From a virus, in the IMG/VR virus record IMGVR_UViG_3300027741_000025, positions 80,364 to 144,363 of that record: a stretch of 64,000 nt of DNA. The stretch is one strand, 5' to 3'. A program made the position numbers and the translations under genes. Below the pieces are notes generated by a model that saw nothing but the letters and a program-made list of their open reading frames with translations, did not search any database and was not told the origin of the DNA. Below are positions 38,835 through 47,419 of the stretch, one piece after another (position 1 is the stretch's first letter; each line of letters opens with the position of its first letter).

Positions 38835-39014
38835 GTGCGCAATTTACCAAAAAAAATAAAAGATTTAAATAATAATAAACAAGAAATAAAAAACGTTACA
38901 ACCTATTGCACAAACAATAAAAACTGCAAGTATAAACTATCTTCGCCAGTTGCATTAAGGGGTATAGAAGAAAAATATAGAAGAAACATCAAATTTGATG
39001 GTGGATCACCATAA
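38835..39014 (+). CDS. Small Cys-containing protein (59 aa), DGGSP end
   Basis: A GTG start lies about 7 nt after AAAGGA. The product begins MRNLPKKIKDLNNNK, has a Cys pair (TYCTNNKNCKYKL) and ends IKFDGGSP. The 18-nt gap after 38816, the ribosome-binding site and the shared C-terminal motif support a real gene. Confidence 0.55.
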   Translation: MRNLPKKIKDLNNNKQEIKNVTTYCTNNKNCKYKLSSPVALRGIEEKYRRNIKFDGGSP

Positions 39015-39539
39015 TTATTCAGAAATGATTTCTATATCGCCAGAAGGATTTTCTGTCAGAAGCTTTTCTTCTTGAACTTGAGTTTCTTCAGTCTCGATTT
39101 GCTCCAGTTTTCCAGCCTCGGTAACTACATCTGGCTGATCTAGGATTAATTTTTCTTTCATTTTAGTTTTAGATCCTTTTTTTGCTTTTTTCTTTTTAGC
39201 TCTCTTAGCCTTTTTTTTATCTTTATTATTTATTAAACCATCCTCTTTTTTTTCATGATTTATTTTAATTTCTTCAACAATTTCTTCTGTTTTGGCTTCT
39301 TCTTTGACTTCTTCAATCAATTTTAGTAAACATATTGGTGTTTTAACCAGTGTCATAAAATAGCTATCGCCCTTAAACCTTCTTCTTGGTCCAACCCTGG
39401 TAAATCCTTCAATCGAAGGCTTTGGAAGAGACAAGTCTGCGTCGGTATTGTTTTCATAAATAAAAACACCTTCTCCAGCCATCAACCTTGTCATTTTTTC
39501 TTTTTTCTTTTCAGCAGATAATTTTTTACCGTATTTCAT
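39015..39539 (-). CDS. Lys/Glu-rich protein with conserved N-terminal segment
   Basis: A 174-aa protein. Residues 14-65 (KMTRLMAGEGVFIYENNTDADL ... GPRRRFKGDSYF) look folded and resemble a small segment common in large marine phages. The C-terminal 100 residues are low-complexity Lys/Glu (KKAKRAKKKKAKKGSK). A GAGGAA ribosome-binding site is present. It abuts the convergent 59-aa gene (stops adjacent). DNA- or capsid-associated role is possible but unproven. Confidence 0.6.
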   Translation of the reverse strand: MKYGKKLSAEKKKEKMTRLMAGEGVFIYENNTDADLSLPKPSIEGFTRVGPRRRFKGDSYFMTLVKTPICLLKLIEEVKEEAKTEEIVEEIKINHEKKEDGLINNKDKKKAKRAKKKKAKKGSKTKMKEKLILDQPDVVTEAGKLEQIETEETQVQEEKLLTENPSGDIEIISE

Positions 39540-39578
39540 TTTTTTCCTCTATGTCTTTAGATGAGTATAAAATACTAA

Positions 39579-40007
39579 TTAATCTTGAATTTTAAATATT
39601 CCAGATCTTATTCTTTTGATTTCTTTTCCATCTTTTTTATATAACTTTTTAATATTATTCAAATAATTATATAAATTTGCTGTTGTTACATCATAATCTT
39701 TAAATTTGTTTTTAAGATTATTGAAATTCAAAAAACTATCTTTTTCAAAAGACTTCATAATATATGATTTTATATCATTGGAAAGATTGTCGTTTTTCTT
39801 TGAAATTTTCTTATCATTAAAAGTGTGATCAGATATAGCAGCTGATAAATTCTTTAAAGAAAGCGTTTTCTGTCCTTTAAAAACAACTTTTGCAATTTCT
39901 TTAAAAAGAATCTTTTTAAATTTTGAAATTTTTGAGTAATTATTAAAATTCAAATAAAGATTTCTTTCATCAAACGTTTTTATTCTTAAGCAATATTTTT
40001 TGTTCAT
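39579..40007 (-). CDS. Hypothetical Lys-rich helical protein
   Basis: 142 aa, strongly basic, predicted mostly helical. The C-terminal half (SFLNFNNLKNKFKDYDVTTANLYNYL ... RIRSGIFKI) has the rhythm of a winged-helix DNA-binding domain: three helices followed by a beta wing. AGGAAAA precedes the ATG. The DNA-binding idea is inference. Confidence 0.55.
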   Translation of the reverse strand: MNKKYCLRIKTFDERNLYLNFNNYSKISKFKKILFKEIAKVVFKGQKTLSLKNLSAAISDHTFNDKKISKKNDNLSNDIKSYIMKSFEKDSFLNFNNLKNKFKDYDVTTANLYNYLNNIKKLYKKDGKEIKRIRSGIFKIQD

Positions 40008-40035
40008 TGAATTTTCCTAATTTAGGATTATAATA

Positions 40036-40043
40036 TATATAAA
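40036..40043 (+). promoter_or_regulatory. Late-promoter-like TATATAAA box
   Basis: The octamer ends 13 nt before the ATG at 40057. Confidence 0.35.
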
Positions 40044-40056
40044 TTCCGAAATCAAG

Positions 40057-40524
40057 ATGGATAAATATAGTATGGCTAATAAAGTTGAAGAAGCAATCAG
40101 TAGAATGAAAAAAATAGCACAAATGCTAATTCCAAAAACATTCCCAAATGTTTCTATGGACTATGATCAAGATCTGCTTGTATTAAAATCTTCTGAGCTA
40201 GTTGTTGATGGGTATACCGTTGTTTTATTTCATTCGATTTCTGATTTTACAGATCATAAAATAAAATCATTACAAATACATTCAAAAAATCATCAATTTT
40301 TACCTTTCAATGTTGCTTGTAAAATAGCAAAAAAGTTTCTTGGAAATAAATACATATCCTTAATAGAAATTTTTTCAAATAACAGAAAAATTTATTGCTG
40401 GACCCAGGTTTGTGATGAAAAAGAAAATCCAATAATGAATCCATATAGTGGAGAATATGAACATAAAGAGTTTGGGGACTTTGATTACTATTTATTAGAA
40501 CCAAACAATGTAAATTTCTATTAG
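40057..40524 (+). CDS. Hypothetical protein (155 aa)
   Basis: A single-domain alpha/beta protein with no recognised motif. It starts MDKYSMANKVEEAISRMKK, with an alternative ATG at codon 6, and contains LVVDGYTVVLFHSISDF and IEIFSNNRKIYCWTQ strands. It is divergent from 39579-40007 with an AT-box between. Confidence 0.6.
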   Translation: MDKYSMANKVEEAISRMKKIAQMLIPKTFPNVSMDYDQDLLVLKSSELVVDGYTVVLFHSISDFTDHKIKSLQIHSKNHQFLPFNVACKIAKKFLGNKYISLIEIFSNNRKIYCWTQVCDEKENPIMNPYSGEYEHKEFGDFDYYLLEPNNVNFY

Positions 40525-40603
40525 TCTATTGAACAAATAAAATAACTTTGCTAAACTACATTTGAGTGTTCTTTTTTTGTTTGTTACTTTTTAAGGAAAA
40601 TTT

Positions 40604-40861
40604 ATGAAGAATCCAGATAATTTTATAAAAGAATATGTTATTAATTTAAATGAAGAAGATATAAAATTCTTATATTTGAGACTATCCGAAAGACTCTTGG
40701 GTGATATAAGCGAAGCTGTAAATTTTTTAGACAAAAATAATGATTTTTCGAAGTGGTTTTATGGTGCTAAATCTTCTAACGACCTATACGATATGGTTGA
40801 CAAAGTGTTCAAGTTTGTAGAAAAAGAACATAATAAAAGATTCCAGTTAATCAAAAATTGA
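40604..40861 (+). CDS. Hypothetical small helical protein (85 aa)
   Basis: AAGGAAA lies 6 nt before the ATG. The protein is acidic and helical (LNEEDIKFLYLRLSERLLG). No domain is recognised. It ends 50 nt before the helicase start and is probably co-transcribed with it. Confidence 0.6.
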   Translation: MKNPDNFIKEYVINLNEEDIKFLYLRLSERLLGDISEAVNFLDKNNDFSKWFYGAKSSNDLYDMVDKVFKFVEKEHNKRFQLIKN

Positions 40862-40911
40862 TTTGTCCAACTGTTGTTTGTTGGACTGTTACTCTTATTG
40901 GAATCTTGAAA

Positions 40912-42954
40912 ATGGGCGAATTAATAGAAATTTCAGACAGTGATACTATCTACCCAACCAAAAAGTATCCTCACGCAACTTGGGATTTTGAAAACTTTAA
41001 TTGTGTCCAATCAAGACTATTAGAATATTATGAAAAAGATATAAATGGAATTGTCGCAGCAAATACAAGTGCAGGCAAAACTGTTTGTTCTGAACTCTTT
41101 TTAGCTGATGAGATCAGGAGAAGAGGTGGCAAAGGAATGATGCTGGTGCCTATCAAGGCGCTGGCTCAAGAGCGATATGACGATTGGACAAGCAAAGAGC
41201 ATCATTTTTCTGATTTAAAAACAGCAATATGTACAGGAGACTATAAGCTAGGAAAGGAAGATTCGTTAGATGATGCAGATCTAATCATAATGACTTCTGA
41301 GATGCTTAATAGCAAAAGCAGAAATAAAAATAATGAATTCATTAAATCTGTCAAGACATTGATAATTGATGAAAGTCATTTGATTACAACTCCAGGCAGA
41401 GGAGACCACATAGAAGTTGGTTTGATAAACTTCTCAGAATTAAATCCAGACGCAAGAATTATTCTGCTATCTGCGACAATGCCAAATGTAAATGAAATAG
41501 CAAATTGGCTTCGTCAACTGATGCCGAATAAAGATTGTTTTATATTGAATTCAAAATATCGTCCTTGTCCACTAAACGTTCATTATGAAATATATGATGA
41601 CGACAATAAAACCTATGATCGGAATGAACAAGAAAAAGTATTTAAAGCAATCGAGATAGTAAAATACTATCCAGAAGATAAATTCATTATATTTGTACAC
41701 ACAAAGAAAACAGGCGAAAGCATAAAAAACAATCTGTTGAAAGATAAAATTGAAACAGAATTCCATAATGCAAATCTCGAAAAAGCTAAACGAGTTGCAC
41801 TAGAAGATAAATTCAAAAACGATCCAAAATTCAGAGTAATAATTGCAACATCTACACTTGCATGTGGTCTTAATCTTCCTGCTAGGCGGGTGGTCATAGC
41901 TGGTGTTCATAGGGGATTGGAAGAGGTGGAGACCTACAATATCATTCAAATGTGTGGTAGAGCAGGGCGACCAAGATTCGACAAAGCAGGTGATGCTTAC
42001 ATACTACTTCCAGAATCTACTTTTGATAAACACAAAGAAAGACTGCGTAGAAAAGAAAAAATTGAATCTCAGTTGCTTAAAAACGACTTTGGACACTACA
42101 AAGTATTAGCGTTTCATCTGGTGAATGAAATCAACAACAAATCTATCAAAACAACTGAAGACATACATGCTTGGTATGAAAAGACACTGTGTAACTTTCA
42201 ATCAAAAAGTCTAAACACATCTATTTTAGATAAAACAATAGAATCTCTCGTCAAAAGAGGAATCATATACAAATATGAAGATCAGTGGAAAACAACAATA
42301 GTTGGAAAAATATCCAGCATGTACTATTATGCTCCGTTTGATGTTGCCGATTTAAAATCTAATTTACAAACAATAACACAATACAACCTTTTTAATAATG
42401 ACTATCTACTTTCATTTTTCTTAGGAAATATAGATTCAAATAAATCTGGCATCTTGTCTAGGGCGGAGAAAGATGAAATTTCTCTTTATAACTCAAGATT
42501 AGAAGGACACTTAAAACAGCTTGGGATAAAAGTATTTAAAACAGACAGTAGCATAAAATATGCTGCGTGTTATTATAATTTATTGATGGGTTTGCCCAGT
42601 CCAAACATGAGCAATGTTTTAAGAGGACTTCAAATGGACTTCCCCAGAACTCTTGAAGTATTAAAACAAATCAACAACATGGATCTTAAAGAAAATATAA
42701 GAGAAGATCTTGAAGTTGTTGGATTAAGAATTCAAAATGGAGTTCCAAGACATCTTGTGAATCTTTGTAGAATTAAGAATATTGGCAAGCAAAGAGCCAA
42801 AAAGCTTTATGAATCAAACATTAAAGATATAGCAGGAATTATAGAAGCCCCTGTTGCTAAGCTGAAGACGTTATTGAATATGAAGGAAGATAAAATCAAA
42901 GAAATAATAGAAGATGCCAAAAAACTATCCGCATCCACAGCTATTTTTGCCTAA
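40912..42954 (+). CDS. Ski2/Hel308-like superfamily 2 helicase
   Basis: A 680-aa protein from the ATG at 40912 (a TTG 54 nt upstream is less likely). Motif I NTSAGKT (about 51-58), Ia VPIKALAQER, motif II DESH (about 152), motif III SATMP (about 185), motif IV IIFVHTKKTGES, motif V TLACGLNLPARRV and motif VI QMCGRAGRPRFD (about 346). The C-terminus (about 622-680) has a helix-hairpin-helix (KNIGKQRAKKLYESNIKDIAGI), as in Hel308. Hel308 acts on stalled forks and D-loops. Such helicases are mainly archaeal/eukaryotic and unusual in a phage. Its 3' end overlaps the convergent structural gene by 30 nt. Confidence 0.88.
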   Translation: MGELIEISDSDTIYPTKKYPHATWDFENFNCVQSRLLEYYEKDINGIVAANTSAGKTVCSELFLADEIRRRGGKGMMLVPIKALAQERYDDWTSKEHHFSDLKTAICTGDYKLGKEDSLDDADLIIMTSEMLNSKSRNKNNEFIKSVKTLIIDESHLITTPGRGDHIEVGLINFSELNPDARIILLSATMPNVNEIANWLRQLMPNKDCFILNSKYRPCPLNVHYEIYDDDNKTYDRNEQEKVFKAIEIVKYYPEDKFIIFVHTKKTGESIKNNLLKDKIETEFHNANLEKAKRVALEDKFKNDPKFRVIIATSTLACGLNLPARRVVIAGVHRGLEEVETYNIIQMCGRAGRPRFDKAGDAYILLPESTFDKHKERLRRKEKIESQLLKNDFGHYKVLAFHLVNEINNKSIKTTEDIHAWYEKTLCNFQSKSLNTSILDKTIESLVKRGIIYKYEDQWKTTIVGKISSMYYYAPFDVADLKSNLQTITQYNLFNNDYLLSFFLGNIDSNKSGILSRAEKDEISLYNSRLEGHLKQLGIKVFKTDSSIKYAACYYNLLMGLPSPNMSNVLRGLQMDFPRTLEVLKQINNMDLKENIREDLEVVGLRIQNGVPRHLVNLCRIKNIGKQRAKKLYESNIKDIAGIIEAPVAKLKTLLNMKEDKIKEIIEDAKKLSASTAIFA

Positions 42955-44187
42955 ATTAGGATTTATTTCTATTTGATAAACACCTGTTTCGATATTTTTT
43001 AATAGTCTATAAGGTTGTAGGAAACCTTTGTAACATGGTCCTGGTTGAAATCCTCCGGGGGTAGTGTTTGTTTTGGTACATTTACATTTCCCTTGTGGAT
43101 AAATGATTAAATATTCTCCATCTGAAACGAAAGCTGTGCTTACCTGATTATTTATAACCAAGGCAAAGCTGCTACAAGAACTACAGAATCCACTTATAAC
43201 ACCTGCGAATATAACACCATCGCCTACGGCATACATTCTTCCAGTTGATGACTCAAATTCTAAGCAGCAGCCTGTGGTCCTAATTTGTGCAGTTATATTA
43301 CAACTTGTTGCTTGAGTAGATAAAATAGGCTCTGATTGTATTTTAGTATTTTCTGTCGCCAAGATTGATTTATAAGAATCTGTTTGTATAAAACTTTTGC
43401 TCAAACACGGAAGTGTTTTAAGTACCCAACTACCTCCAACTTCTCCACCATATCCATTATCTTTTCCGCCAAAAGTTACAGAATTTCCAGGCTGCAAAAG
43501 TTTTTCATAGCTATATCCGTGGCTACCGTTGTCTCCATCTACACTACCACAAACGCCATAGCCGCTCCAATTAAATGGAAACTCGCCAGGTTGATATATA
43601 TCGCCATTAATTATAACTTCATCATTAGCCCCACCAAAAACCGTCAATAAAGCAGGGACTCTAAAGTTATTAGTTACAACATACACATTATCAATACGCT
43701 GACAATCTGCTAATCCTGCACTAAAAGATCCGCTCTCGGTTAAACAATCACCTGGGCAGTTATTATCAGGCACTGGGCAGGATATTGAGTAATCCCATCG
43801 AGTTCCTCCATCAGGATTAGCTTTAACGCTAACGCTAATTGCTGTTACTCCTGCTTCTTTACAAAACCTGATCTCTTTACCACCAGATACTGGTCCTGTG
43901 TCTACGTATACTTTTCCGTTACTACCTTGTACTTTAAAACTGTCTGGCACCGCATATGCATTATAGATAAAAGTAACAATACCGGCATATGATGGGAATG
44001 TATAGATGTCAAATGCATCTTTGTTTTCACCAGATGATGTGGATGTTCCGCATGGCTTTTGATCTTGAGTAACACAATTAAAATCAAAATTTATATAATC
44101 ATAACAATCTTGTTTTAATACACCAGGAAATTCGCACTTATCCCAATGCCCAGTTACACCTCTTGCATATGGTGGATTACACGTCAT
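42925..44187 (-). CDS. Cys-rich structural protein
   Basis: A 420-aa protein. The start at 44187 places AAGGAG 4 nt upstream; ATGs at 44190 and 44202 are alternatives. Repeated beta segments (TFPSYAGIVTFIYNA; SVTFGGKDNGYGG) and many Cys pairs suggest a disulfide- or metal-stabilised virion protein. There is no PT linker, unlike the fibres. The C-terminus reads EINPNLGKNSCGCG. It overlaps the upstream 79-aa gene by 11 nt. Confidence 0.7.
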   Translation of the reverse strand: MTCNPPYARGVTGHWDKCEFPGVLKQDCYDYINFDFNCVTQDQKPCGTSTSSGENKDAFDIYTFPSYAGIVTFIYNAYAVPDSFKVQGSNGKVYVDTGPVSGGKEIRFCKEAGVTAISVSVKANPDGGTRWDYSISCPVPDNNCPGDCLTESGSFSAGLADCQRIDNVYVVTNNFRVPALLTVFGGANDEVIINGDIYQPGEFPFNWSGYGVCGSVDGDNGSHGYSYEKLLQPGNSVTFGGKDNGYGGEVGGSWVLKTLPCLSKSFIQTDSYKSILATENTKIQSEPILSTQATSCNITAQIRTTGCCLEFESSTGRMYAVGDGVIFAGVISGFCSSCSSFALVINNQVSTAFVSDGEYLIIYPQGKCKCTKTNTTPGGFQPGPCYKGFLQPYRLLKNIETGVYQIEINPNLGKNSCGCG

Positions 44188-44416
44188 CATTCTCCTTGCC
44201 AAAGAAACCTTCTGGGTATTCTATTTTGACTTTATTTTTATCTTCTTTATCTTCAAACCATCTAACTTGATCTACTTGTATTTGCAACTCCTCTAGATGG
44301 CAATTATCTTCGGGAAACACAGGTAAATTTCTATGCGTCCCATCAATTAATATAGCTACTTTACACTCCATTTTTTTTCTGTTAAAAAGAAAACAGTTTT
44401 TACATTTGTGTTCCAT
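44177..44416 (-). CDS. Small zinc-binding-like phage protein
   Basis: A 79-aa protein from ATG 44416, chosen because the conserved-looking part starts there (EHKCKNCFLFNRKKMECKVAI). It has C-x2-C and another Cys 10 residues on, then LPVFPEDNCHLEEL and VRWFEDKED. This CxxC...C...C spacing suggests one zinc site. Similar short proteins occur in T4-like phages. Function unknown. Confidence 0.6.
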   Translation of the reverse strand: MEHKCKNCFLFNRKKMECKVAILIDGTHRNLPVFPEDNCHLEELQIQVDQVRWFEDKEDKNKVKIEYPEGFFGKENDDV

Positions 44417-44464
44417 AATGCTTTTTGCTAAAATAGCCCCTCGCACACTTAATAGAGTAAAAAC

Positions 44465-45427
44465 ATGATAATATCCATCTCTGGGCGTAAGCTGAGCGGG
44501 AAAACAACACTTGCAAATGAAGCTATTAAAAAAGGCTTCATAAAAATCAGTTTTGCAGACAAATTAAAAAGAATAACATCAGAATTGATAAAATGCCCAG
44601 TAGAAGATCTTAGCGATCCCATCAAAAAAGAAGAAAAATTCAAGACACCATTACATTGGTTAGATTTAAAAGATAAATTGGAAAAAATTCTAAATTTATC
44701 TTTGACTAATGGTATTAAAAACGAATTGCTTGAAAGTAAAAGAGATGTATTGCAATTTGTTGGAACAGAAGTTCTTAGAAGAGTAGATTCAGAGTATCAT
44801 GTAAATTCTTTAAGAGAGCAAATAGAACCAAATAAAAATTACGTGACTGATGACTGCCGTTTCTTAAACGAATTTCAACTTTTATCAAGTCTTGGCGCTG
44901 TTAGCATATTAGTGATTCGTCCATCTCATATGGTTTATAGTAATCATGAAAGTGAAACGGCATTAAACAGAAAATATTTCAAAAAAATAATCAAAAACAA
45001 TCAATCAAAAGAAAAATTTGTGGAGATGTTTAATAGATTTCTTGACAACAAAACTGACCTTGAAGGAACTATTTCGAGCCGAACAGGCGGACCACTTGAT
45101 GAATTTTTCTTAAATGAAACGCAAGAGTCTTGCTATGCAAGTGGTGTTCTTTACTCATGTAGCAGCTTGATCGCTCAGAATGGGAGTAATTTAATTGCAT
45201 TTAATACAAAAATAAATATTCCAAAACCAATAGATCTGTTTAGTTTTGACGGAGATCAAAAAATCATTGATCATGAAATATATTTAGATGATTTTAAGAG
45301 ATGGAATATATTAAAAGAAAATAAGGATATGAACTTGTATCCAGAAATACTTGAAAATAAAGAAAAATTAAAAGAATACTGGCGGAAGGGAATTCAAGAT
45401 GGCTTAGCTTCTAAAACAAGTCGTTAA
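44465..45427 (+). CDS. Deoxynucleoside monophosphate kinase-like protein (T4 gp1 type)
   Basis: A 320-aa protein. P-loop GRKLSGKTT (residues 7-15) at the very N-terminus, ISFADKLKRI (about 28-37) and a YVTDDCRFLNEF segment (about 125-136) match T4 gp1-type dNMP kinases, where an (D/D)-R motif follows the lid. The residues up to about 195 form the kinase. The remaining about 120 residues (SGVLYSCSSLIAQ ... LFSFDGDQKII) are an extra domain of unknown role. It would phosphorylate dNMPs for phage DNA synthesis. It overlaps the convergent TnsA-like gene by 17 nt. Confidence 0.78.
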   Translation: MIISISGRKLSGKTTLANEAIKKGFIKISFADKLKRITSELIKCPVEDLSDPIKKEEKFKTPLHWLDLKDKLEKILNLSLTNGIKNELLESKRDVLQFVGTEVLRRVDSEYHVNSLREQIEPNKNYVTDDCRFLNEFQLLSSLGAVSILVIRPSHMVYSNHESETALNRKYFKKIIKNNQSKEKFVEMFNRFLDNKTDLEGTISSRTGGPLDEFFLNETQESCYASGVLYSCSSLIAQNGSNLIAFNTKINIPKPIDLFSFDGDQKIIDHEIYLDDFKRWNILKENKDMNLYPEILENKEKLKEYWRKGIQDGLASKTSR

Positions 45428-46091
45428 AGCTGCCTTTATTTCTTGCTGCTTGCTTTAGTTTGCCAATACCTTTTTCTGTCATTACGACAAACTTCCATCC
45501 TCTATTTTTACAAAAAACATCACAGCTATTCCATTTAGCGTGATTTTTGGGTAGATCTGTTTGGTTGCTTGGCTTTATCTCCCAAACCTCTGTGTGACCG
45601 TCTGTGAAGTTTACAACAAGGTCTGGGTTGTAGTCGTGCTTTTCTCCTTCAAATAAATAAGGAACCTTAAAAGGCTCTACATCATAAGACAAAACTTCTT
45701 CTATATGTTCAAGGGCTTCATATACTTCGCACTCATACCCACTTCTATAGTGCATTTCTCGCCCATCATTTTTTAGGCTAACCATATAGCCTTCTCTAAA
45801 ATTGGGTCTTCTAGTTTTCTTTTCTCCCTTGCCATTAAAGTCTCTCCAAATAGTAGCCTTGGTTTGCATAACCTTTGGCATAACTTCATTTGGGTGATGA
45901 ACCTTAAAATGAGTTCTCACACATCTAACTGGAAAGCTGCATCTCTGAAGTGGGCAAACAACATAATCTCTGCCCATTTCATGCTTGTCTATTATATGTG
46001 TTCTATACTCTTGCATATCTTCTGTGGATACTCCACAAACGAAACACACATATTTTCTCAGACTGTTATTCTTTGGAAAATCGAAAGTCAT
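45411..46091 (-). CDS. TnsA-like PD-(D/E)XK endonuclease with zinc finger
   Basis: A 226-aa protein. Residues 14-40 hold a C2H2-like finger (CFVCGVSTEDMQEYRTHIIDKH). A second Cys/His cluster follows (CPLQRCSF...CVRTHFKVHH). The nuclease core is RSGYECEVYEALEH (E), HDYNPDLVVNFTDG (PD-like D) and EVWEIKPSN (E-x-K), the TnsA/phage-nuclease arrangement. It probably cuts dsDNA in recombination, packaging or host-DNA degradation. Its start overlaps the end of the 46066-46422 gene. Confidence 0.75.
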   Translation of the reverse strand: MTFDFPKNNSLRKYVCFVCGVSTEDMQEYRTHIIDKHEMGRDYVVCPLQRCSFPVRCVRTHFKVHHPNEVMPKVMQTKATIWRDFNGKGEKKTRRPNFREGYMVSLKNDGREMHYRSGYECEVYEALEHIEEVLSYDVEPFKVPYLFEGEKHDYNPDLVVNFTDGHTEVWEIKPSNQTDLPKNHAKWNSCDVFCKNRGWKFVVMTEKGIGKLKQAARNKGSFNDLF

Positions 46092-46422
46092 TGTAATTCT
46101 TGTCTTTTATTATTTTTTTAATAATTTCATCTCTGTCCACAAAACTTATATCCTTTAAATCTTTGTGTGAGAATAAGTGAGTAGAATTTTGTCCTTTTAA
46201 AGAAGGAATTAATTTAACAGCCATAAACTTGATATCTTCCTTCCAATTTTTTGGAAGATCTTCATCAGAATTTTTAATTTTGGCAAAGACTACTCTGCTA
46301 TCTTCATCAGAAGCATATAATTCTTTTTTATACTCAAAAAAAAGAGTATATTTATTCTCATCTAAGTATGAACTTACCTTAGTTTGCTTTTCTTGATCTT
46401 CAAGAAAAAAAGAAAAACTCAT
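46066..46422 (-). CDS. Small protein with capsid-targeting-like leader
   Basis: 118 aa from the ATG at 46422, giving MSFSFFLEDQEK, which fits F-x-x-F-L-E. ATGs at 46443 and 46467 are possible but would hide the leader. The rest is a charged alpha/beta protein (YTLFFEYKKELYASDEDSRVV) without a known motif. It is divergent from the 46455 gene, which has a related leader; the two starts are 32 nt apart. Confidence 0.55.
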   Translation of the reverse strand: MSFSFFLEDQEKQTKVSSYLDENKYTLFFEYKKELYASDEDSRVVFAKIKNSDEDLPKNWKEDIKFMAVKLIPSLKGQNSTHLFSHKDLKDISFVDRDEIIKKIIKDKNYNDFRFSKE

Positions 46423-46454
46423 ATTATTAGTATTGTTTGGCATATATATTATAA

Positions 46455-46820
46455 ATGTATTTATCAAACTTTAAAAACTTTTTTGAAGAAAATAAACCTG
46501 ATTATCTCCAAACTGGCTTAGGTACAGAATTGGAAATGGATTGGGATGACATAGTTAAAGCTCTGGAGAAAGAGAATTGGTTCACAGCGAATATGCCACT
46601 AGGTGATCTAAACTACAAACTTGGTAAATGGAAAATAGTAAAAGGCACCTTGTCTCCAGAAGGATGCAACATAGTGGCAAAAAACAACAAAAGATCTTAT
46701 GTAGATGGAAGACTGAACAAATCCAAAGAACAAGATGGAGAAATATACCACCTCAACAGAGAACAACTAATTAGTTTTCTTACCCAAGGTTGGAGTGGTG
46801 CAGCACCAGCGCCATCTTGA
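46455..46820 (+). CDS. Hypothetical protein with capsid-targeting-like leader
   Basis: A 121-aa protein starting MYLSNFKNFFEENK, containing the NFKNF core shared with 24946 and 55943. Directly upstream is TATATTATAA, with no Shine-Dalgarno sequence. Later segments LGDLNYKLGKWKIVKGTLSPEG and REQLISFLTQGWSG look folded. Function unknown. It ends just before the resolvase-like gene. Confidence 0.6.
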   Translation: MYLSNFKNFFEENKPDYLQTGLGTELEMDWDDIVKALEKENWFTANMPLGDLNYKLGKWKIVKGTLSPEGCNIVAKNNKRSYVDGRLNKSKEQDGEIYHLNREQLISFLTQGWSGAAPAPS

Positions 46821-46840
46821 CATCCCTGAAAGGGGGCAAA

Positions 46841-47419
46841 ATGAGCAATTTTTACGAGGAATCCGATGATCAATTTGTGGATGACATATTATCAAACAGA
46901 CAAACTAAAAAAATCAATTCAAAGAAAAAAGGAAATAGAAACGAATTGGAATTTGCAAAAATACTAACTAAACGTTTTAACAAAGGCTTCTCAAGAAGCG
47001 TAGGCAGCGGCAACAGATGGTCGCAAACAGCATTTCTACCGAAGCACGCACAAAAAGTGTTTTCTTCTGACCTAGTAGTGCCTAAGAATTTCAAGTTCGC
47101 CCTTGAAGTAAAAGGCGGATATAACGGAATAGATTTAAATTCAATATTTATAAGAGGAAATAGTGATTTAGATAAATTTCTTGTACAGGCATTCAAGGAT
47201 GCAAAAAGAGCTGGGAAGAAGCCTTTATTGGCTTGGAAAAAGGATAGAAAACCTTGGTTGGTTTTTATCTTAAGCAAAGACGCTCAAAACCTAGATTTCA
47301 AATACATGCTCACATACAACAAGTGGACAGCAGTAGCTCTTGATGAATTTTTGAAATTAAATGACAGTTTTTTCTTTAATTCTACGGAGAAAAAAGAAGA
47401 GAAGAAATCAGACGAATAA
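46841..47419 (+). CDS. Holliday-junction resolvase-like PD-(D/E)XK nuclease
   Basis: A 192-aa protein from ATG 46841 (AAAGGGGGC upstream). KKGNRNELEFAKILTKRF gives the first Glu helix. SVGSGNR, then SSDLVVPKNFKFALEVKGG gives the D...E-x-K core (about 70-100). This order matches Hjc-type and phage resolvases. It would resolve branched DNA before packaging. The C-terminus is a Lys/Glu tail overlapping the convergent RmlC gene by 12 nt. Confidence 0.75.
   Translation: MSNFYEESDDQFVDDILSNRQTKKINSKKKGNRNELEFAKILTKRFNKGFSRSVGSGNRWSQTAFLPKHAQKVFSSDLVVPKNFKFALEVKGGYNGIDLNSIFIRGNSDLDKFLVQAFKDAKRAGKKPLLAWKKDRKPWLVFILSKDAQNLDFKYMLTYNKWTAVALDEFLKLNDSFFFNSTEKKEEKKSDE

Noticed and set aside
38579-38842. 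Minus-strand 87-aa frame opposite the 38295 gene
   Set aside because: Antisense shadow lying almost entirely within a well-patterned plus-strand gene.
40858-40911. Upstream TTG start for the Hel308-like helicase
   Set aside because: The extension (ICPTVVCWTVTLIGILK) is not part of the helicase fold and overlaps the previous gene's stop; the ATG at 40912 is more natural.
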